Assembly: GCA_963920665.1 (NCBI GenBank)
Contig: OY987272.1
Coordinates: 5,027,001-5,091,000 of the forward strand
Direction: 5' to 3'
DNA length: 64,000 nucleotides
Source of the DNA: Straminergon stramineum
Lineage: Eukaryota; Streptophyta; Bryopsida; Hypnales; Calliergonaceae
Each line of letters opens with the position of its first letter. The stretch's first letter is position 1. The notes beneath the pieces are model-generated. The model worked only from the letters and a program-made list of their open reading frames with translations. It had not been told where the DNA came from and searched no databases. Below are positions 1 through 11,850 of the stretch, piece by piece. A program made the position numbers and the translations under genes.

Positions 1-308
1 AGTGTGAAATGTTGAAAAATAATGTGAAACAACCTAATGAGAATATTTGGTGAGGGGCGAAGAGAATTTGCATTCTCAAAAGCCATATGTGAGGAAGTTT
101 GCAGAAGAGCCAATCCTATAGTCATAGAGCCCTAGCTCGGCTAGTTACTAGTAACTAAGGAAGTATGATGAAAAAACTAGTAACTGCCGTAGAATTCTGT
201 TCATCCACTATCGTCCAGAATAAAAAACAAAGAAAGTGAAAACAGCTTCCGTTTCCTCAAGTAGCCAACCTTTTGAGTATCCAAGACAAGCTTTCGCAAA
301 GCTTGCTA

Positions 309-326
309 TTAGGGTTTAGGGTTTAA
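309..326 (+). promoter_or_regulatory. Telo-box in the NUFIP1-like gene promoter/5' UTR
   Basis: Two consecutive TTTAGGG-type repeats (TTAGGGTTTAGGGTTTAA) lie about 65 bases upstream of the ATG at 389. Telo-boxes are known in plants as promoter elements common in ribosome-biogenesis and translation genes, which fits a snoRNP assembly factor. The regulatory role here is inferred from position and sequence only. Confidence 0.6.
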
Positions 327-388
327 CGATCTTCTCCTCTTCATGAGACCATAGCCAGTACCTCGTCCCAGAATTTTTCCGCTTCCAA

Positions 389-3300
389 ATGAGGCCCGCA
401 CATCCGAACATGTATGGGCAACCTACGTACGTGTTGCCTCCAAATCCTGGTGTACAATATTACACCACGGCCAATTCTCCTCTTCCGCAGTATGTCAGAA
501 ACCCACAGGAGCTTCAACAACCGCAGCAGCAACAGCTGCAGCCAATGTACTTGGTGCAGCCTCAGATGCATCAGTACCCCGCCCTCGTTGGAGTGCCTAC
601 ACAGGTTGTAGGAAATCCAATGCCTCAAGCGATGGCGATCCAAGGAGTCCCTGCCGGGTGGGCGTACAGCAGGCCAGCAATGGCGGAGCCGGCTCCGATG
701 TGGGGTTACGGTGGACGGGGATACAACGAACAGCAGCAACAGCAGCAGCAACAGCAGGAGACGAGGAATTGGCAGCCTGCGCCTTCGCAAGCGTATCCAG
801 GTTTCGGGTATCAGGGGAGAGTGGAAGGCCTTGGAAATGGAGGCGGAAGCTTTCAAGGGAGAGTGGAAGGTCTTGCGAATGGAAGTGGAAATTTTCAGGG
901 GAGAGCAGGGAATGAGCAGTCGTTTTCTGGGAAGGCGAGTGGTGGTGAGGTGAGGAGGCCAGACAGGGGGTTTGAGAATAGTCGGCATTACTCTTCTGGT
1001 GGTGGTGTCGCAGGTCGAAGCCAGCACGGGAATCGCCCAGCGCTGCCTCCGTAAGTAGAAAGCCTCAACCCTAAATTGATCGCATGACCTTTTATCCGAT
1101 TTGATTTCATCTCTTGACCGTCAAATGTAATGTTCGTTACTGACATGAAATTCGGCCTCTTGTTTCATTTTTCACAATTTGTTCAATTGAATTGGCATTG
1201 TTGAAACCCCTGAATCCTTCTTTCTTTACGGATTAGGTGTTGAAGCCACCGATTCGTCTGTTTTATTAGGGTTTAGTTTGCTTCGGCGTTGGTGGAATTT
1301 GCCAAACTCTTGTAAAGGACTGCGTCATAGCAATTTCATCTTCCAATATCCTAATTCTTGAATGTGGTTGTTTCAGTTTGCAGTCCAAGCAGCTGAACTG
1401 TGAACCATGTGAGAAGACTTTTGTGGTCTATGCCCAATATACAGCGCATATGAACACTCATGTACCATGTGACGATCCTGGTTGCTCGTTTTCGGCTTCT
1501 GGTAAGGTTTGGACAGTAATTCTACTGCATGCCCTGTGTTCTGGAATTTTAGTTCGGCATTGGATCTTTCTGCAGTGTGAAGTTTCATTTTTTGTGACAC
1601 ATGTCACTGGTTACTGCAATGTGCAGGAAAGGTTGTAAAAGAGCACAAGCTAACGGTCCATTCCAAATCCAGTAATCCAACCCCCATGAAGTGAGTTCCA
1701 AAATCTGATTGAATTTCGGGTAAATAGAGTGGAAATTACGCATTTCTGTTTTGCTCAAGTTCTTTGAATCATATTCTTGAGATAGAGTCTTTTTCTGTGC
1801 TGAATTCATTCTTGTTTATATGTTCAGGTCTGCATTCAAAAGATCAGTAGAAAGTAAGGCCGAAATCAGAGCATGGCGTGAGGAGAGAAGGAGGAACTAT
1901 CCTACTCGGCTAAACATTCAGCGCAAGGTGATTAGAAAATTTCCAAGCGAGTATATAATTAGGGAGAATTTTTAAGGTTATGCTAAGGAATGCAAGGTTT
2001 GTTCTTGGCAGTTGAAGGATGTTCTTTCTTCCTTGTAGCTTAGATTCAATGAAAGTGGGCACTTTATGACATGTTAGCACTTGGAATGTTTTGCAGAAAG
2101 ATATCCTTGAAGGGAAGGTGGCTCGAGGAGAGCTGATAGATGAGGATGCCAGGCAGCGCCGACAGGTAATTTTCAAACTGTCCTGCCCATTTGTAACACC
2201 ACATCTAATTCAACCTGCGTCATTTTCGAATTTTCTTTCAGAGTTTGATTGTCAACTTCATCATGTCTTTGAAGTAGTTCAGTTTTTGTGACTTTACTTT
2301 ACACTTTTTGTTCTTTTAGTTTTCAGTAGCAGAGTTCCTTACCTTAAATGTGCATTTCTTCTTGAGGAATGAACTTTTGAAAGAGAAGGAATGCCATCAC
2401 CAAGAGGCTTGTTTGTATGGCATGCTATAGGGTTTCTTCCTCCTCGCTTCGTGCTTGAAGATCCGCAGATGATGGCGTGTTTTTTATAATGCTGGAACGG
2501 CCTTCCTGCTGAGGATCGAATTCACTAGGGTCCTCTATGCTTGAACAGATTAGACTTGATACCGTATGAAATCCTGGGTCTTCACGGTGGTCTCTCTATA
2601 CTATTCCTGTCTCTTTTCAAGCACTCAGGCATGTTTTGGGAATTTCCACTGCAGAGAATGAAGGAGATTCTGGCAAGACAGGCTGAGTTGGGCTGTCCAG
2701 TTGCTGAAGTTCCGGCTTATTACTTATCCAACAAAGATGACAGAGCAAGAGACCGGAAGATCTCTGACCGAAGTAAGCAAATGCCAGCCTCAACAGTGAA
2801 TGGCTCCTCTGCCTGTACAATAAATGGATCTGATTTGAAGAAACGAAAACTTGGCGAGGATGCTACCGTCACAGCAGAAGAGCACCCTTCAAAGTCGGCG
2901 CGCATGAACATTGATCTAAGTAACAGTCACGGCAATTCCAGTGCTGAGTTGCCAACCCAAGCCGAGTGCGAGACCCCCGAGGAGGTGGAAGTGGTGGCAC
3001 CAGAGGCAGGAAGCCAGCCTTTGGAGAAAGCTCCGAAAGCTCAATGCTATTTCTATCAGCGAGGTCGGTGTAAAAAGGGACACAAGTGCCATTTTGCACA
3101 TACTCGTAGCAAAAAAGGTGGAGACGAAGCTGCACGCCGGGGTCGTCATCAGAAGGGTGCGGTTTTAGAGAAGAGAAGGCCACCTACTTTGCTGTCCAAG
3201 CTTTTGCAGCCTGAGATTATGCGTGACAAGAGTTACATCTTGCAATGTCTGAGGTTCTTTGTGAACAACAATTTTTTGTTGGATGGGATTGTAGAACTAC

Positions 3301-3458
3301 CTTCTGAGTCGGAATCAGAGGAGGATTCTTATTACTCGGAGGGGGAGGTTGTGGAAGCACCCGACGTGTTGTTAGCGGACGCTTCTATCATCAATACCCT
3401 CCTTTCGGAACGTCCTGAGGTGCTGGCAAAGGTTATAGAACTGGAGACTCAGACATGA
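389..3458 (+). CDS. NUFIP1-like zinc-finger protein (box C/D snoRNP assembly factor), six exons
   Basis: Exons read from GT-AG junctions in continuous frame: 389-1050, 1377-1501, 1627-1690, 1828-1927, 2097-2165 and 2655-3458, giving about 607 residues. The N-terminal exon is Pro/Gln/Gly-rich with a polyglutamine run coded by CAG/CAA near 731-760. A C2H2 finger follows (C229, C232, H245, H249), then the family signature WREERRRNYPT with NIQ and a Lys/Arg-rich stretch, which is the NUFIP1 conserved domain. The last exon carries a CCCH finger (CYFYQRGRCKKGHKCHFAH, spacing C-x7-C-x5-C-x3-H) and an acidic C-terminal tail. In yeast, animals and Arabidopsis, NUFIP/Rsa1 proteins scaffold box C/D snoRNP assembly with the R2TP complex in the nucleus; that role is taken from the family. 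The ATG at 389 is the first in a good context after the telo-box. Stop is TGA at 3456-3458. Confidence 0.88.
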
Positions 3459-3566
3459 TACATTTGTCACGGCGTTAGAACTAGGGAGATGATTTCCAAG
3501 TAGAGTGTTGTTTCATTTTTTTATATTGCTTCCACTCGGTTTCAATTATATATTAAATCTTTGACA

Positions 3567-4170
3567 TGAGTATCTCATTTTTCGTCCTTTCACATCTTTC
3601 TGGTTTTGCTTCGGTGTAGACTGCCTCACTCGGGTGAAAACGATAGGGCTGAAGCTGAAGTTGCATTTGCCATGAACAGTAGTGAACTCTTGGTTAGTAA
3701 TTTTGGATGGTGTCTTGTACATTTTAGGGAAGAATATGCAGGGTTCATTTTTTGCAACACAGTTGTTTGTAACTAGGAGTAGTTACCTCAATGTGAAGGA
3801 ATACCTATAATGGTAGAGATAGTGGAGAAAGAAGCCTAATTCTTGATGAGAATTCTAATCACTGATGATTGACACCCTACTCTAGAAGTTATGTGGACTA
3901 GGTAAATTGAGTTAAAATTGATACTTTCATTGGTAATGGCTACTTGCTCTAAATGAAATGATATGGGGCACTTTGAAATGTTGGTTAGAAATTTACATTG
4001 CCAAATCATTTAAAGTTGCAATTCCTTGATAGTAGAATTCCTACCATATTTATCTTTTGCATGTCAAGTTTGGTACTTAGGGCTTGGTTTTGAGAGAATC
4101 TTTGACAAAAATTGTGTCTTGGATATTTTTGGAATTTTCAACCTACAAGACACTTCTCTAGTGAATGTGG
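3567..4170 (+). repeat. Dispersed non-coding segment, copy A (second copy at 25763-26690)
   Basis: Starting about 110 bases past the NUFIP1-like stop codon, this segment aligns colinearly with 25763-26690. Shared landmarks are CATGAGTATCTCATTTTTC, GATAGGGCTGAAG, GTGAAGGAATACCTATAATG and GGCTTGGTTTTGA. It has no open frame. It could be part of a repetitive element adjacent to the gene, or 3' flank duplicated elsewhere. It preserves the uninterrupted target site of the hAT-type MITE found in copy B. Confidence 0.75.
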
Positions 4171-5500
4171 CATTTGGACCTATAGTGTGAAAGTTATTGA
4201 ATTTCAAAGTTTTTATGAGTTATGAAATTGAATTAAATTATGTTTTATTTTGAAGAAAACATAACTTCTAGATTGTATGTTCAAACACCATGAAACAAAG
4301 TCCTTGCACTCTTTTGTGCATAGAGTTTTCTATTCATATCAAGAATGCAACCTTTCACACCACAACAAAGCCCTTGCACTCCTTTGTGCATCAAAGATAT
4401 TGAATTTTTGAAGTTCGAAAAATTAAAAAAATTAAAAATTATTTACTTTTATTTTTTACTTCATTTTTGGTTGTGATAGCGACACAAGGCTACACTAGTC
4501 CATACCTTAAATTAGTTAGTTAGTTTGTTTGATATGTTGGGATCTAACAAACCGTGAGGTGTCCGGTGGCATTCTTGGTACCACTCAAAAACTCTTGGCA
4601 AAGAGGGGTGCGTGGACTTTGTTTTGTGGCGTTTGGACACATGGTGTGAAACTTATTGAATTTCAAAGGTTTTTATGAATTGAAAATTTGAATTAAATTA
4701 CCTTTAATTTTGGGAAATATGTAACTTTCACATTCAACAGTGCTAGTATGTGAGCCCAAGAATGCGAGCTTGTGAGCATTGAGCCTACATTATAGGTACC
4801 TATAATATAGATACCACACACTATAGAAGATGTATGTATCATAAACACCTATAATATGGGTATTTGTAACATATACACCCTATAATCATAGACGGTTTCT
4901 ATAGTATATACACTTATAATATAGGTGTGTAGTATTATAGGTTCATGGGCTTACACTCCTATGCTCACATAATAGCAATCCTCCTTTCACATTGGGTGTC
5001 TAAATGCTACAAAAGAAAGCCCTTGCATTCCTTTGTGCATAGAGCTTTCTCTTCATGCCAATAGCGTTTTGTAGCATTTGAAAGGTATGATTTTTTAAAT
5101 GAACAATTAATTTAAATTATCTTGTATTTTGGAAAAACATAACTTTTGCATTACATGTCCAAATGCTTCAAAACAAGACCTTGCACTCTTTTTTGCATTA
5201 TACGGAGTACTTTCTATTCCTACCAAGAATGCTACCTTTCACACAATGGTATAAAAGTTATTGAATTTGAAAGGTTTAATGAATTCAATAATTATTTTTA
5301 CTTTTATTTTGGCTATGGCAACAACACAGGACACATTAGTCTATACCTTAAGTTAGTTAGTAAGTAAGTAAGTTAGTTAGTTAGTAAGTTAGTTTTGTTT
5401 TGTTTGTTATGTTGATATCTCCTTGACGTGCTTCTCCCAACCACGTTCTTGGTATCATTGGAGAGCCCTTGGCAAGGAGAGGTGCATGAAAGCCACCAAT
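4170..5500 (+). repeat. Degenerate direct-repeat cluster (AAAGCCCTTGCACTC family)
   Basis: Several modules recur imperfectly: TGTGAAAGTTATTGAATTTC, AAAGCCCTTGCACTCCTTTG and a TTTGGTTGTG..GCACAAGGC..CACTAG module. They appear near 4170-4560, 4620-5060 and 5150-5480, with further copies at 7465-8030. Reading frames are closed throughout. The order of modules suggests an old tandemly or segmentally duplicated non-coding repeat; I cannot assign a transposon class. Confidence 0.65.
5349..5395 (+). repeat. TTAG/TAAG tetranucleotide microsatellite
   Basis: About eleven imperfect copies of TTAG/TAAG in a row. A shorter run of the same motif occurs near 4511-4528 at the equivalent place of the neighbouring repeat module, so the microsatellite is part of that module. 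Confidence 0.85.
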
Positions 5501-6905
5501 TTGTCATTGGGGACTCACTGGGTGTTTTTTATTTTGTTAATTTGAGTGTAGATTTATACAAAAAAAAGCCCCCAAAAGAGTGTAGAACCCAAATAGGTGT
5601 GTTACAAACCAATATAGTATTTGGTCTAGAACTAGAATATTATAGCCAAAATATCCCAACCCACAACTTGTATATAGATTAGAATCGACTAATCATGGTA
5701 AATTAATGAATAATGTGTTATTGGCACAATCATCTTAAACTCTGCTTAGGAGAGACATCTCCAGGCTTAAATTGGTCGAGAGAACCCTCAAAAGGAATTT
5801 AGGTCAATTTCTGGCGGTAGGTTTTAGTTTCCTCATTCCATTGACGAAATAGCAAAACCTCAATTGTTGGCTTGTAGGAGTTAAAATCACCAAGATGGGA
5901 TTGTAGAGGAATCTATGGCCAAAGGAGGGTGACGTTGAGTTAAAATCCTGCTTGGGACTTATTGGCGAAGTTCATTTGCCAAGATTCCCTCTAGTGTGAA
6001 AGATTCCCTGGCCACCAACAATTAAATGAGGGAATGGATTTTATTTTCCTAAGGACAATGTGTAGAATAAGAATGTGAGCCTACACATGTGTTTCGAGAT
6101 TCAATAGGAGGTTCAACAAAAAAATTCGGAATTTTCTAATAGTCAGAAGATGCCTTTCCGGACGGTCAACTACCAAAATCTACGATGGGAAATTCCTAGA
6201 AATTACCCAAGTGGCAGTAAAATGTCACTAAAAATTAGAACAACTTCTTTTATGTTAATAAATCACCCCGACAAGTTTTGAGACATTCTGATAGTTAAAA
6301 GTATCCTAACTTGTAAGATTGTCCAACAACCTACATAATTTAAAGTTTATGGCAGAGTTGACCAGCAGAGTGGGAGCATACGGAAGTGGAATGAAGTCAA
6401 AGACAGGTCTTTTAATACTCCCCTATACCAACTTAAGAGCCTAGGCTAGTTACTTTTGCCAAAAAAGTAAAATTCCCAAAGTTGGATTTTTACCCGATTT
6501 TGGTGTTTAGTTGGCACTAGGTTTCATTGAGATTTTGGAGTTAAGAAAAGGGGTGAGAGGTTTCCTTAGACTAAAAATGGCTTTTTGAAGGCAACGGTGC
6601 AATACATTTGTGGTTTGGAGTTAATCTCCAAAAATTAGGTGTATAGACTAGCGTAGTAAGTGAAAACCTTGAAAATTGGATGAAGTAAAAGGTGTAAGGT
6701 TCAATCAAAGGATGTAAAGGTTCCCATGGTTGGAACGAAGTTCCCTTAAGCTTGATTGGAATGCACTCCAAGGTTGGTAGGGAGGATGAGAGTCCTTAGA
6801 AGAATATATAAGGAGCTCCCTTCCTCCTCAAAACTCCTCTCTCACTTTCATGGCACTCATGCCACCATAAGTTCTGGCCCTTTGGGTCACATTTTGTGTT
6901 CATTC
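5500..6905. other. AT-rich intergenic DNA, no feature supported
   Basis: No frame here shows a recognisable domain, splice pattern or codon bias. No clear terminal repeats were found. Confidence 0.5.
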
Positions 6906-6910
6906 TTCGT

Positions 6911-7075
6911 GTCATTTGAAGAAGCTTTGTTTGGAACATAGCTTTCAAAGTCCAATGTTGTTAGTTAGTGTCATTTGGAGAAGCTTTAGTTGAAATAGAG
7001 CTCTCAAAGTCCAAAGTTGTCAATATCATTTGGAGAAGCTTTGGTTGAAATAGAGCTCTCAAGATCCAATTACCA
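6911..7075 (+). repeat. Three-unit minisatellite (56-59 bp units)
   Basis: Units begin near 6911, 6970 and 7025, each with TCATTTGGAGAAGCTTT followed by GAAATAGAGCTCTCAA. A related GGTGAAGCTTTGACTTCAAG phrase occurs twice just downstream (about 7121 and 7185). No coding frame is preserved across units. Confidence 0.75.
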
Positions 7076-7464
7076 ACTAGTCTAGTGTTTGTGTCTTGAA
7101 ATTTGACATCAATCCCTCCATATGGTGAAGCTTTGACTTCAAGTCTTAGGATTAGTATAGAATTTTTGGTGATGTTCAAAAATACGGTGAAGCTTTGACT
7201 TCAAGAAAATTAAAAAGTTGTCTTAAGTTTAGTTTCCAAAACCTTCTTTGAAAACCCCTAATTTAACTCCAAAAAGATAGATCAGAAATTCAAGTCTTAC
7301 AAGTGTAGGACAAGTAGGACACTTAGAAAGATTCATTGTTTGGAAGGCACAATGGAACACACTTAAACACCCAAAAGTAGGAGTCATTTAGTCAAACCTC
7401 CAGAACTTGCTTGTGCTCGTGATTTACCAAGGATGGATAAATTAATGCTCACAATGCACAAGAT

Positions 7465-8030
7465 TTGTTTTGTGGTGTTTGGGCCTAGGATGTGAAAGTG
7501 ATTGAATTTCAAAGTTTTTTATGAACAAATTAATTAGGAAAATTCTTTTATTTTTATTTTGACTATGGCAATGGCACAAGGCACACTAGTACTTTTTAAG
7601 TAAGATTGTTTGTTTTGTTTGTTACGTTGAGATATCCTGGACCATGCATCCCCCATTCGTGTTCTTGGTATTGTCGAAAAGTCCTTGGTAAGGAGAAGTG
7701 CATGGACTTTCTTTCATGGAGTTTGGACCTATTGCATGAAAGTTATTGAATTTTAAAGTTTTATAAATTAGAAATTTGAATTAAATTATCTTTTATTATG
7801 AAAAATTTGTAGCTTTCATAGCACATGTCCAAATGCCACAAAACAAAGCCCTTGCACTCTTCCAAGCATGAAGCTTTCTATCCGTACCAAGAACGCAACC
7901 TCTCACATTGCAACAAAGCCTTTCCACTCCTTTGCGCATAAAAAATATTAAATTTCAAAGTTCTTATAAATTAAAAAATTATTCCTTGTTATTTTGGTTG
8001 TGGCAATGGCACACGGCACACTAGAGTAAA
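7465..8030 (+). repeat. Further copy of the AAAGCCCTTGCACTC repeat cluster
   Basis: Contains the same modules and order as 4170-5500, including CAAAGCCCTTGCACTC, AAGAACGCAACCTCTCAC and GGCAATGGCACACGGCACAC. It ends shortly before the TA-flanked element at 8130. Confidence 0.65.
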
Positions 8031-8129
8031 CTTACCAATCACTGCACTTGAAAAATTCAAATACTTCTCCACACAAAATTAGTGACTTGAATGCTCTGAA
8101 ATTTGGTATGATTCTTACCTACCATGTTA

Positions 8130-8953
8130 ACCCCTAAATGCCCAAGCCTTTCCAAGAGTGTTTTGACAATGAAAAAAGAGCATGGGCTTATAGTTATCTC
8201 CAATGAAAAAAAACGTTTTTTTCAAAATCTAACTGTATGGATGTCTATAGAGTTTGCTTATTAGTATGCACACTAATTTTGAGTGCGAAATTGCATATAA
8301 GTTGTGAGATTTTAACAAGAGAAATGTACATTTTCTATTTTAATTTAGTATGTTACCCCTCTCCTCAATGTTTTAGAAATTTTCATAAAAGATTTTTTGG
8401 GGATGGACTCATGGGAGGTGACATAACCAACTACAAATTGTGTTAGCACACTAAAATGCACTTCCAAAAACCTTAAGTTCAAATAAAGAGCTATCAAACT
8501 CATTACACAATCCACCTTGCAATTGTTGAAATGCAATTTTTTTGATAAATAGAAATCGCAATTAACTCCAAATCAACATTTGCATGTTTAAATTTTCAAT
8601 GTTGAAAATCATGAAACTGCTTTACTCTTTCCATTGGGATCATTTTCAAAGCAAATGGATAAGTACAATATTTTAGATTTAAAATCAAGTGAAATTAGCA
8701 AGCTTTGCTCCAAGCCAAGAAATCAAGTAAAATTTGCAAGCTTTACTCTTCCACTAAGATACATATATGCCTTTGAGGACCTCTCAAAAATCAAATATTT
8801 ACCTTTATCATTGAAAAATAAAAAATTCCAAGAGTTAACCTTTGAAATTGCCCCCCAAATTTTTTTAACCAATCACAAGAATTTAACCGCCCATTCCAAA
8901 ACGAGTCTGAAATTTCAAATCAACCATATATGGTCACTTAGATAGTTAGGGGT
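8130..8953 (+). mobile_element. TA-flanked TIR element (ACCCCTAAA family), copy 1
   Basis: Left end reads TA|ACCCCTAAATG and right end TTAGGGGT|TA, so the termini are inverted and flanked by a TA dinucleotide on each side. Length is 824 bp. It carries a 103-codon open frame with no recognisable domain, probably fortuitous. Other copies lie at 27885, 44844, 51750 and 57294. The TA duplication suggests Tc1/mariner-type transposition, but no transposase is present. Confidence 0.6.
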
Positions 8954-9431
8954 TAAGATTCACCTTCAAGAAACAAAATGCAAACTGAAGGGCCCTTCCT
9001 ACAAATTTATAGCAATATAATGGCAATGAGTCTGAAATCTAATTCTACAACCCTTGACTGACATTGTGCCATCACTGGCAAAATTTTGATCCCACTTTGC
9101 GTTCGATGTTCCAATTTGCACACACACACACCCAAAAAAACACCCCAAAACCATCTACAACTATAAATGAATTTCCCGTTGCTAGATGATATATTGCTGG
9201 ACAACTGACAGTGAACAATTCTAAACTAACTGAGGGTTTCCAAAGTGGCAGTTTTGCATCTTAAGGTAGCAGGCTCGAAAATAGCACATCTAAGGAGAAA
9301 ATCACAGCTGTGGAAGAAACAGTGAGCCCAATGATTTCCAATTATTTTTAGTAGGTACATAAATGGAAGAGAAATGCATGACATTTAGAACCATAATTTT
9401 CTGACTTAGAATGAATAAAATCTGATTTTCT

Positions 9432-9445
9432 GAAGTGAAGAGTGC
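9432..9445 (+). repeat. LINE target-site duplication, 5' copy
   Basis: GAAGTGAAGAGTGC, identical to 16377-16390 immediately after the LINE poly(A) tail. Confidence 0.92.
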
Positions 9446-9715
9446 GAAGTCTCAACACGTAAATTCGTGATGACGACGTTGCGCAGCTCCGGAGGCGCTC
9501 CTGCTAAAACAGTGAGCACACCGTGACTGATCGATTGATCCGCAGTGCCTGTGAATACTCTTTTACTCAATCTCGTCTTGTATGATCGCAATCAAGTGGC
9601 CATTCTCTTTCAAGCGCCACATTCGGCGCTGGATCAAGCCTAGGTGGGGGGTACTCGGATTTAGGGTTCGTATTAGGGTTTTGAGGGTTTAAGCTCCAGG
9701 GACTACCAAACAGCA

Positions 9716-11743
9716 ATGGAGCGTCTCTCTTATGCGGAAACTCTGAAGGAGAAGATGGAGCACGCCCCTGTGGAGCCGCGCGCCACTGGAAGAGACTTGA
9801 GAGGTGGTCTGGATACCAAGGAAGACGCCATTGAGCCCGAGCTAATTGCAGCCGTGATAAATATGGGAAGGTACGATAAGATCCACCCGACTATAGCAAC
9901 GCCTAGGGAGACTCTACCGGAAGGGTACGCTCGTAGCTCAGCTGGATTTCTCATCTGTAATACAATTAGAGAAATACTGGTAGATCAAGAAATAGTAAGA
10001 AAGGAAACGGAGAGATTGCAAAAGCACGCAGTAGTGGCATACTTCGTTGGAGGAAGGCAAGCTCCAGCTGTTTTAGCAAGCTGGATCACAGAAGTGCAAT
10101 CTCAAACAGGCGTATGGATAGGGCTGGGGCGTGATTTGGGCAAAGGATTCTTCCAAGTACTCACTCGTCAGAGTGAAGCCACGCAAAGACTCCTTATGCT
10201 CACCCCGCATCGCTCCAAATGGGGCACATGTATCTTGCAAATGTGGGCTATAGGATTCAACGCAAGTCACCCAACGCAGTTGAAGGTGCCAACGTGGGTT
10301 ACATTGAGAGGTATTCCTGCTGAATTTCTGGGTGTCGCAAAAGAAATAGCTGGAGGATTGGGTGACCTTCTAGGTAGCGACAGGCGCAATGCGGCCTCCA
10401 CTGACCAACGCTTCTGCGTGGCACTCCAAACTGGCCGAGGGTGGCAAATCCAATTGGCGGTCACCAACGACAGCACAAAAGAAAGAGTGATCATCGCAGT
10501 CGATTACTGTAATCTGCCGATCCGTTGCAGACTATGCCACTCAACAAATCACCTGATCAAGGACTGCCTAGGTGCAAGGAGAATCCCAGCCCCGGCGGAG
10601 GTAGTTGTCGAAGAGAGTGCAAAGGGCATCGGAGCCTCAAGGGAAGAAAGTAGCGATGTAAGACTCGCCCCTCCTCCCCCACCCTCCCTGGGGGGACACA
10701 CACCTGTAATATTGATTGACAGTGAAGGATCATCGGGCAGGAGAGGTGATGCACTAACCCCAAACAAGCAAGCGGGCCCCTCGCATTCCAGCGACGAGTC
10801 AGGACCGTCTTTGGAGAAAGGCAAAGGCAGTTGGGAAGTAGTCAGTCACAAGAAGAAATCCTCTCGCTCCAATCCCTCAGGCCCCAGCACAGCTCCAGCA
10901 CAAGTCAACCGCACCCCAATCCTGAGGACAGATCGGCGTCAAATTGATCCAGGGCACTCAAATTACACAAGGGCCTCCTCCAGGGGCGGCAAAGCCAGAG
11001 CCAGCATCGACACAAGGCCCCCTTTGCAAACTGCTCACCGAAAGGACAGCAGTAACCAATCTCTCGACATGCTGGATTCACCACGCGCTGCCCCAGCAAG
11101 TAGCGCCCCTCGAGGACCCTCTCCACCAGCGCCTTCACAGTTGGAGGTCATAGACAGAATCACAACAAGCGGAGGAGGGCCTGGACATGAAAGGGCGATA
11201 TCGCAAGCAGAAGCACGAGGAGAAGTCTTGAATCGCAGAGAAGGTAACGACAACAGAATGGAAGAGGACACTATGACAGAAAGAATTGTTAGCACTCTCC
11301 CTAATCTCTTCGGCCCCCAAGGACTTATCAGGCGAGCACCCAACAATCCCCCGCCAACCCCACCAATGCCTTCACCACTCAAGAGCGGACCAACAGCAGG
11401 GCGAGTTGAGCTCCCAGGAGCACAGGGCGAGTCACGGTCCCTGGATCTCAACGCAATGGCCGCGGCCTCTGCTTCAATGGCACACACAGTTAGCAGGGGG
11501 GATGTCTCCCACGCATACCCTCCCCCTCTCCGTGCCATCCTAGCTCCTTCCAATCCTTCCGCACCAGATCCCTGCACGCCTCGCACCCCAATGATGGCTG
11601 GAATCCCAAAAGGATATCGAGCAGAATTCCTCGAATATCTACGCATCCGTTATGAGGGAGTAGGGGACACCCCTCAGTCACAAGGGCTAACCCCGAGCCA
11701 GAGAGTCAGGCGGCAAGAAGTGGTAGAGGTAGCGAAAAGGTAG
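9716..11743 (+). CDS. LINE ORF1: RNA-binding protein with DUF4283 and CCHC zinc knuckle
   Basis: The frame is intact over 675 codons from ATG 9716 to TAG 11741-11743. Residues ~100-235 resemble DUF4283 (plant LINE/retrotransposon gag-like region, with a WVTLRGIPAEF core). A CCHC knuckle follows at residues 271-284 (CRLCHSTNHLIKDC, C-x2-C-x4-H-x4-C). The rest is a low-complexity Pro/Ser-rich tail. Family role: ORF1p binds the element RNA and forms the ribonucleoprotein. It has no disrupting mutation, in contrast to ORF2. Base composition is clearly more GC-rich than the flanks. Confidence 0.92.
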   Translation: MERLSYAETLKEKMEHAPVEPRATGRDLRGGLDTKEDAIEPELIAAVINMGRYDKIHPTIATPRETLPEGYARSSAGFLICNTIREILVDQEIVRKETERLQKHAVVAYFVGGRQAPAVLASWITEVQSQTGVWIGLGRDLGKGFFQVLTRQSEATQRLLMLTPHRSKWGTCILQMWAIGFNASHPTQLKVPTWVTLRGIPAEFLGVAKEIAGGLGDLLGSDRRNAASTDQRFCVALQTGRGWQIQLAVTNDSTKERVIIAVDYCNLPIRCRLCHSTNHLIKDCLGARRIPAPAEVVVEESAKGIGASREESSDVRLAPPPPPSLGGHTPVILIDSEGSSGRRGDALTPNKQAGPSHSSDESGPSLEKGKGSWEVVSHKKKSSRSNPSGPSTAPAQVNRTPILRTDRRQIDPGHSNYTRASSRGGKARASIDTRPPLQTAHRKDSSNQSLDMLDSPRAAPASSAPRGPSPPAPSQLEVIDRITTSGGGPGHERAISQAEARGEVLNRREGNDNRMEEDTMTERIVSTLPNLFGPQGLIRRAPNNPPPTPPMPSPLKSGPTAGRVELPGAQGESRSLDLNAMAAASASMAHTVSRGDVSHAYPPPLRAILAPSNPSAPDPCTPRTPMMAGIPKGYRAEFLEYLRIRYEGVGDTPQSQGLTPSQRVRRQEVVEVAKR

Positions 11744-11850
11744 AGATCCGCTCTACTCCAACAGAGAAGAGACACCCCTAGAAGAGGATCAACGCCCAAT
11801 GGATGGAGGAACACCGAGCTTTTTCCAGAAAACCCTCTCCCACCCCCGCA

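Noticed and set aside
8634..8945. 103-codon open frame inside TA-flanked element copy 1
   Set aside because: No transposase motif (no DDE/DDD pattern), and not conserved in the other copies.
11035..11646. 203-codon minus-strand frame opposite LINE ORF1
   Set aside because: Antisense to an intact, domain-bearing frame; no recognisable motifs.
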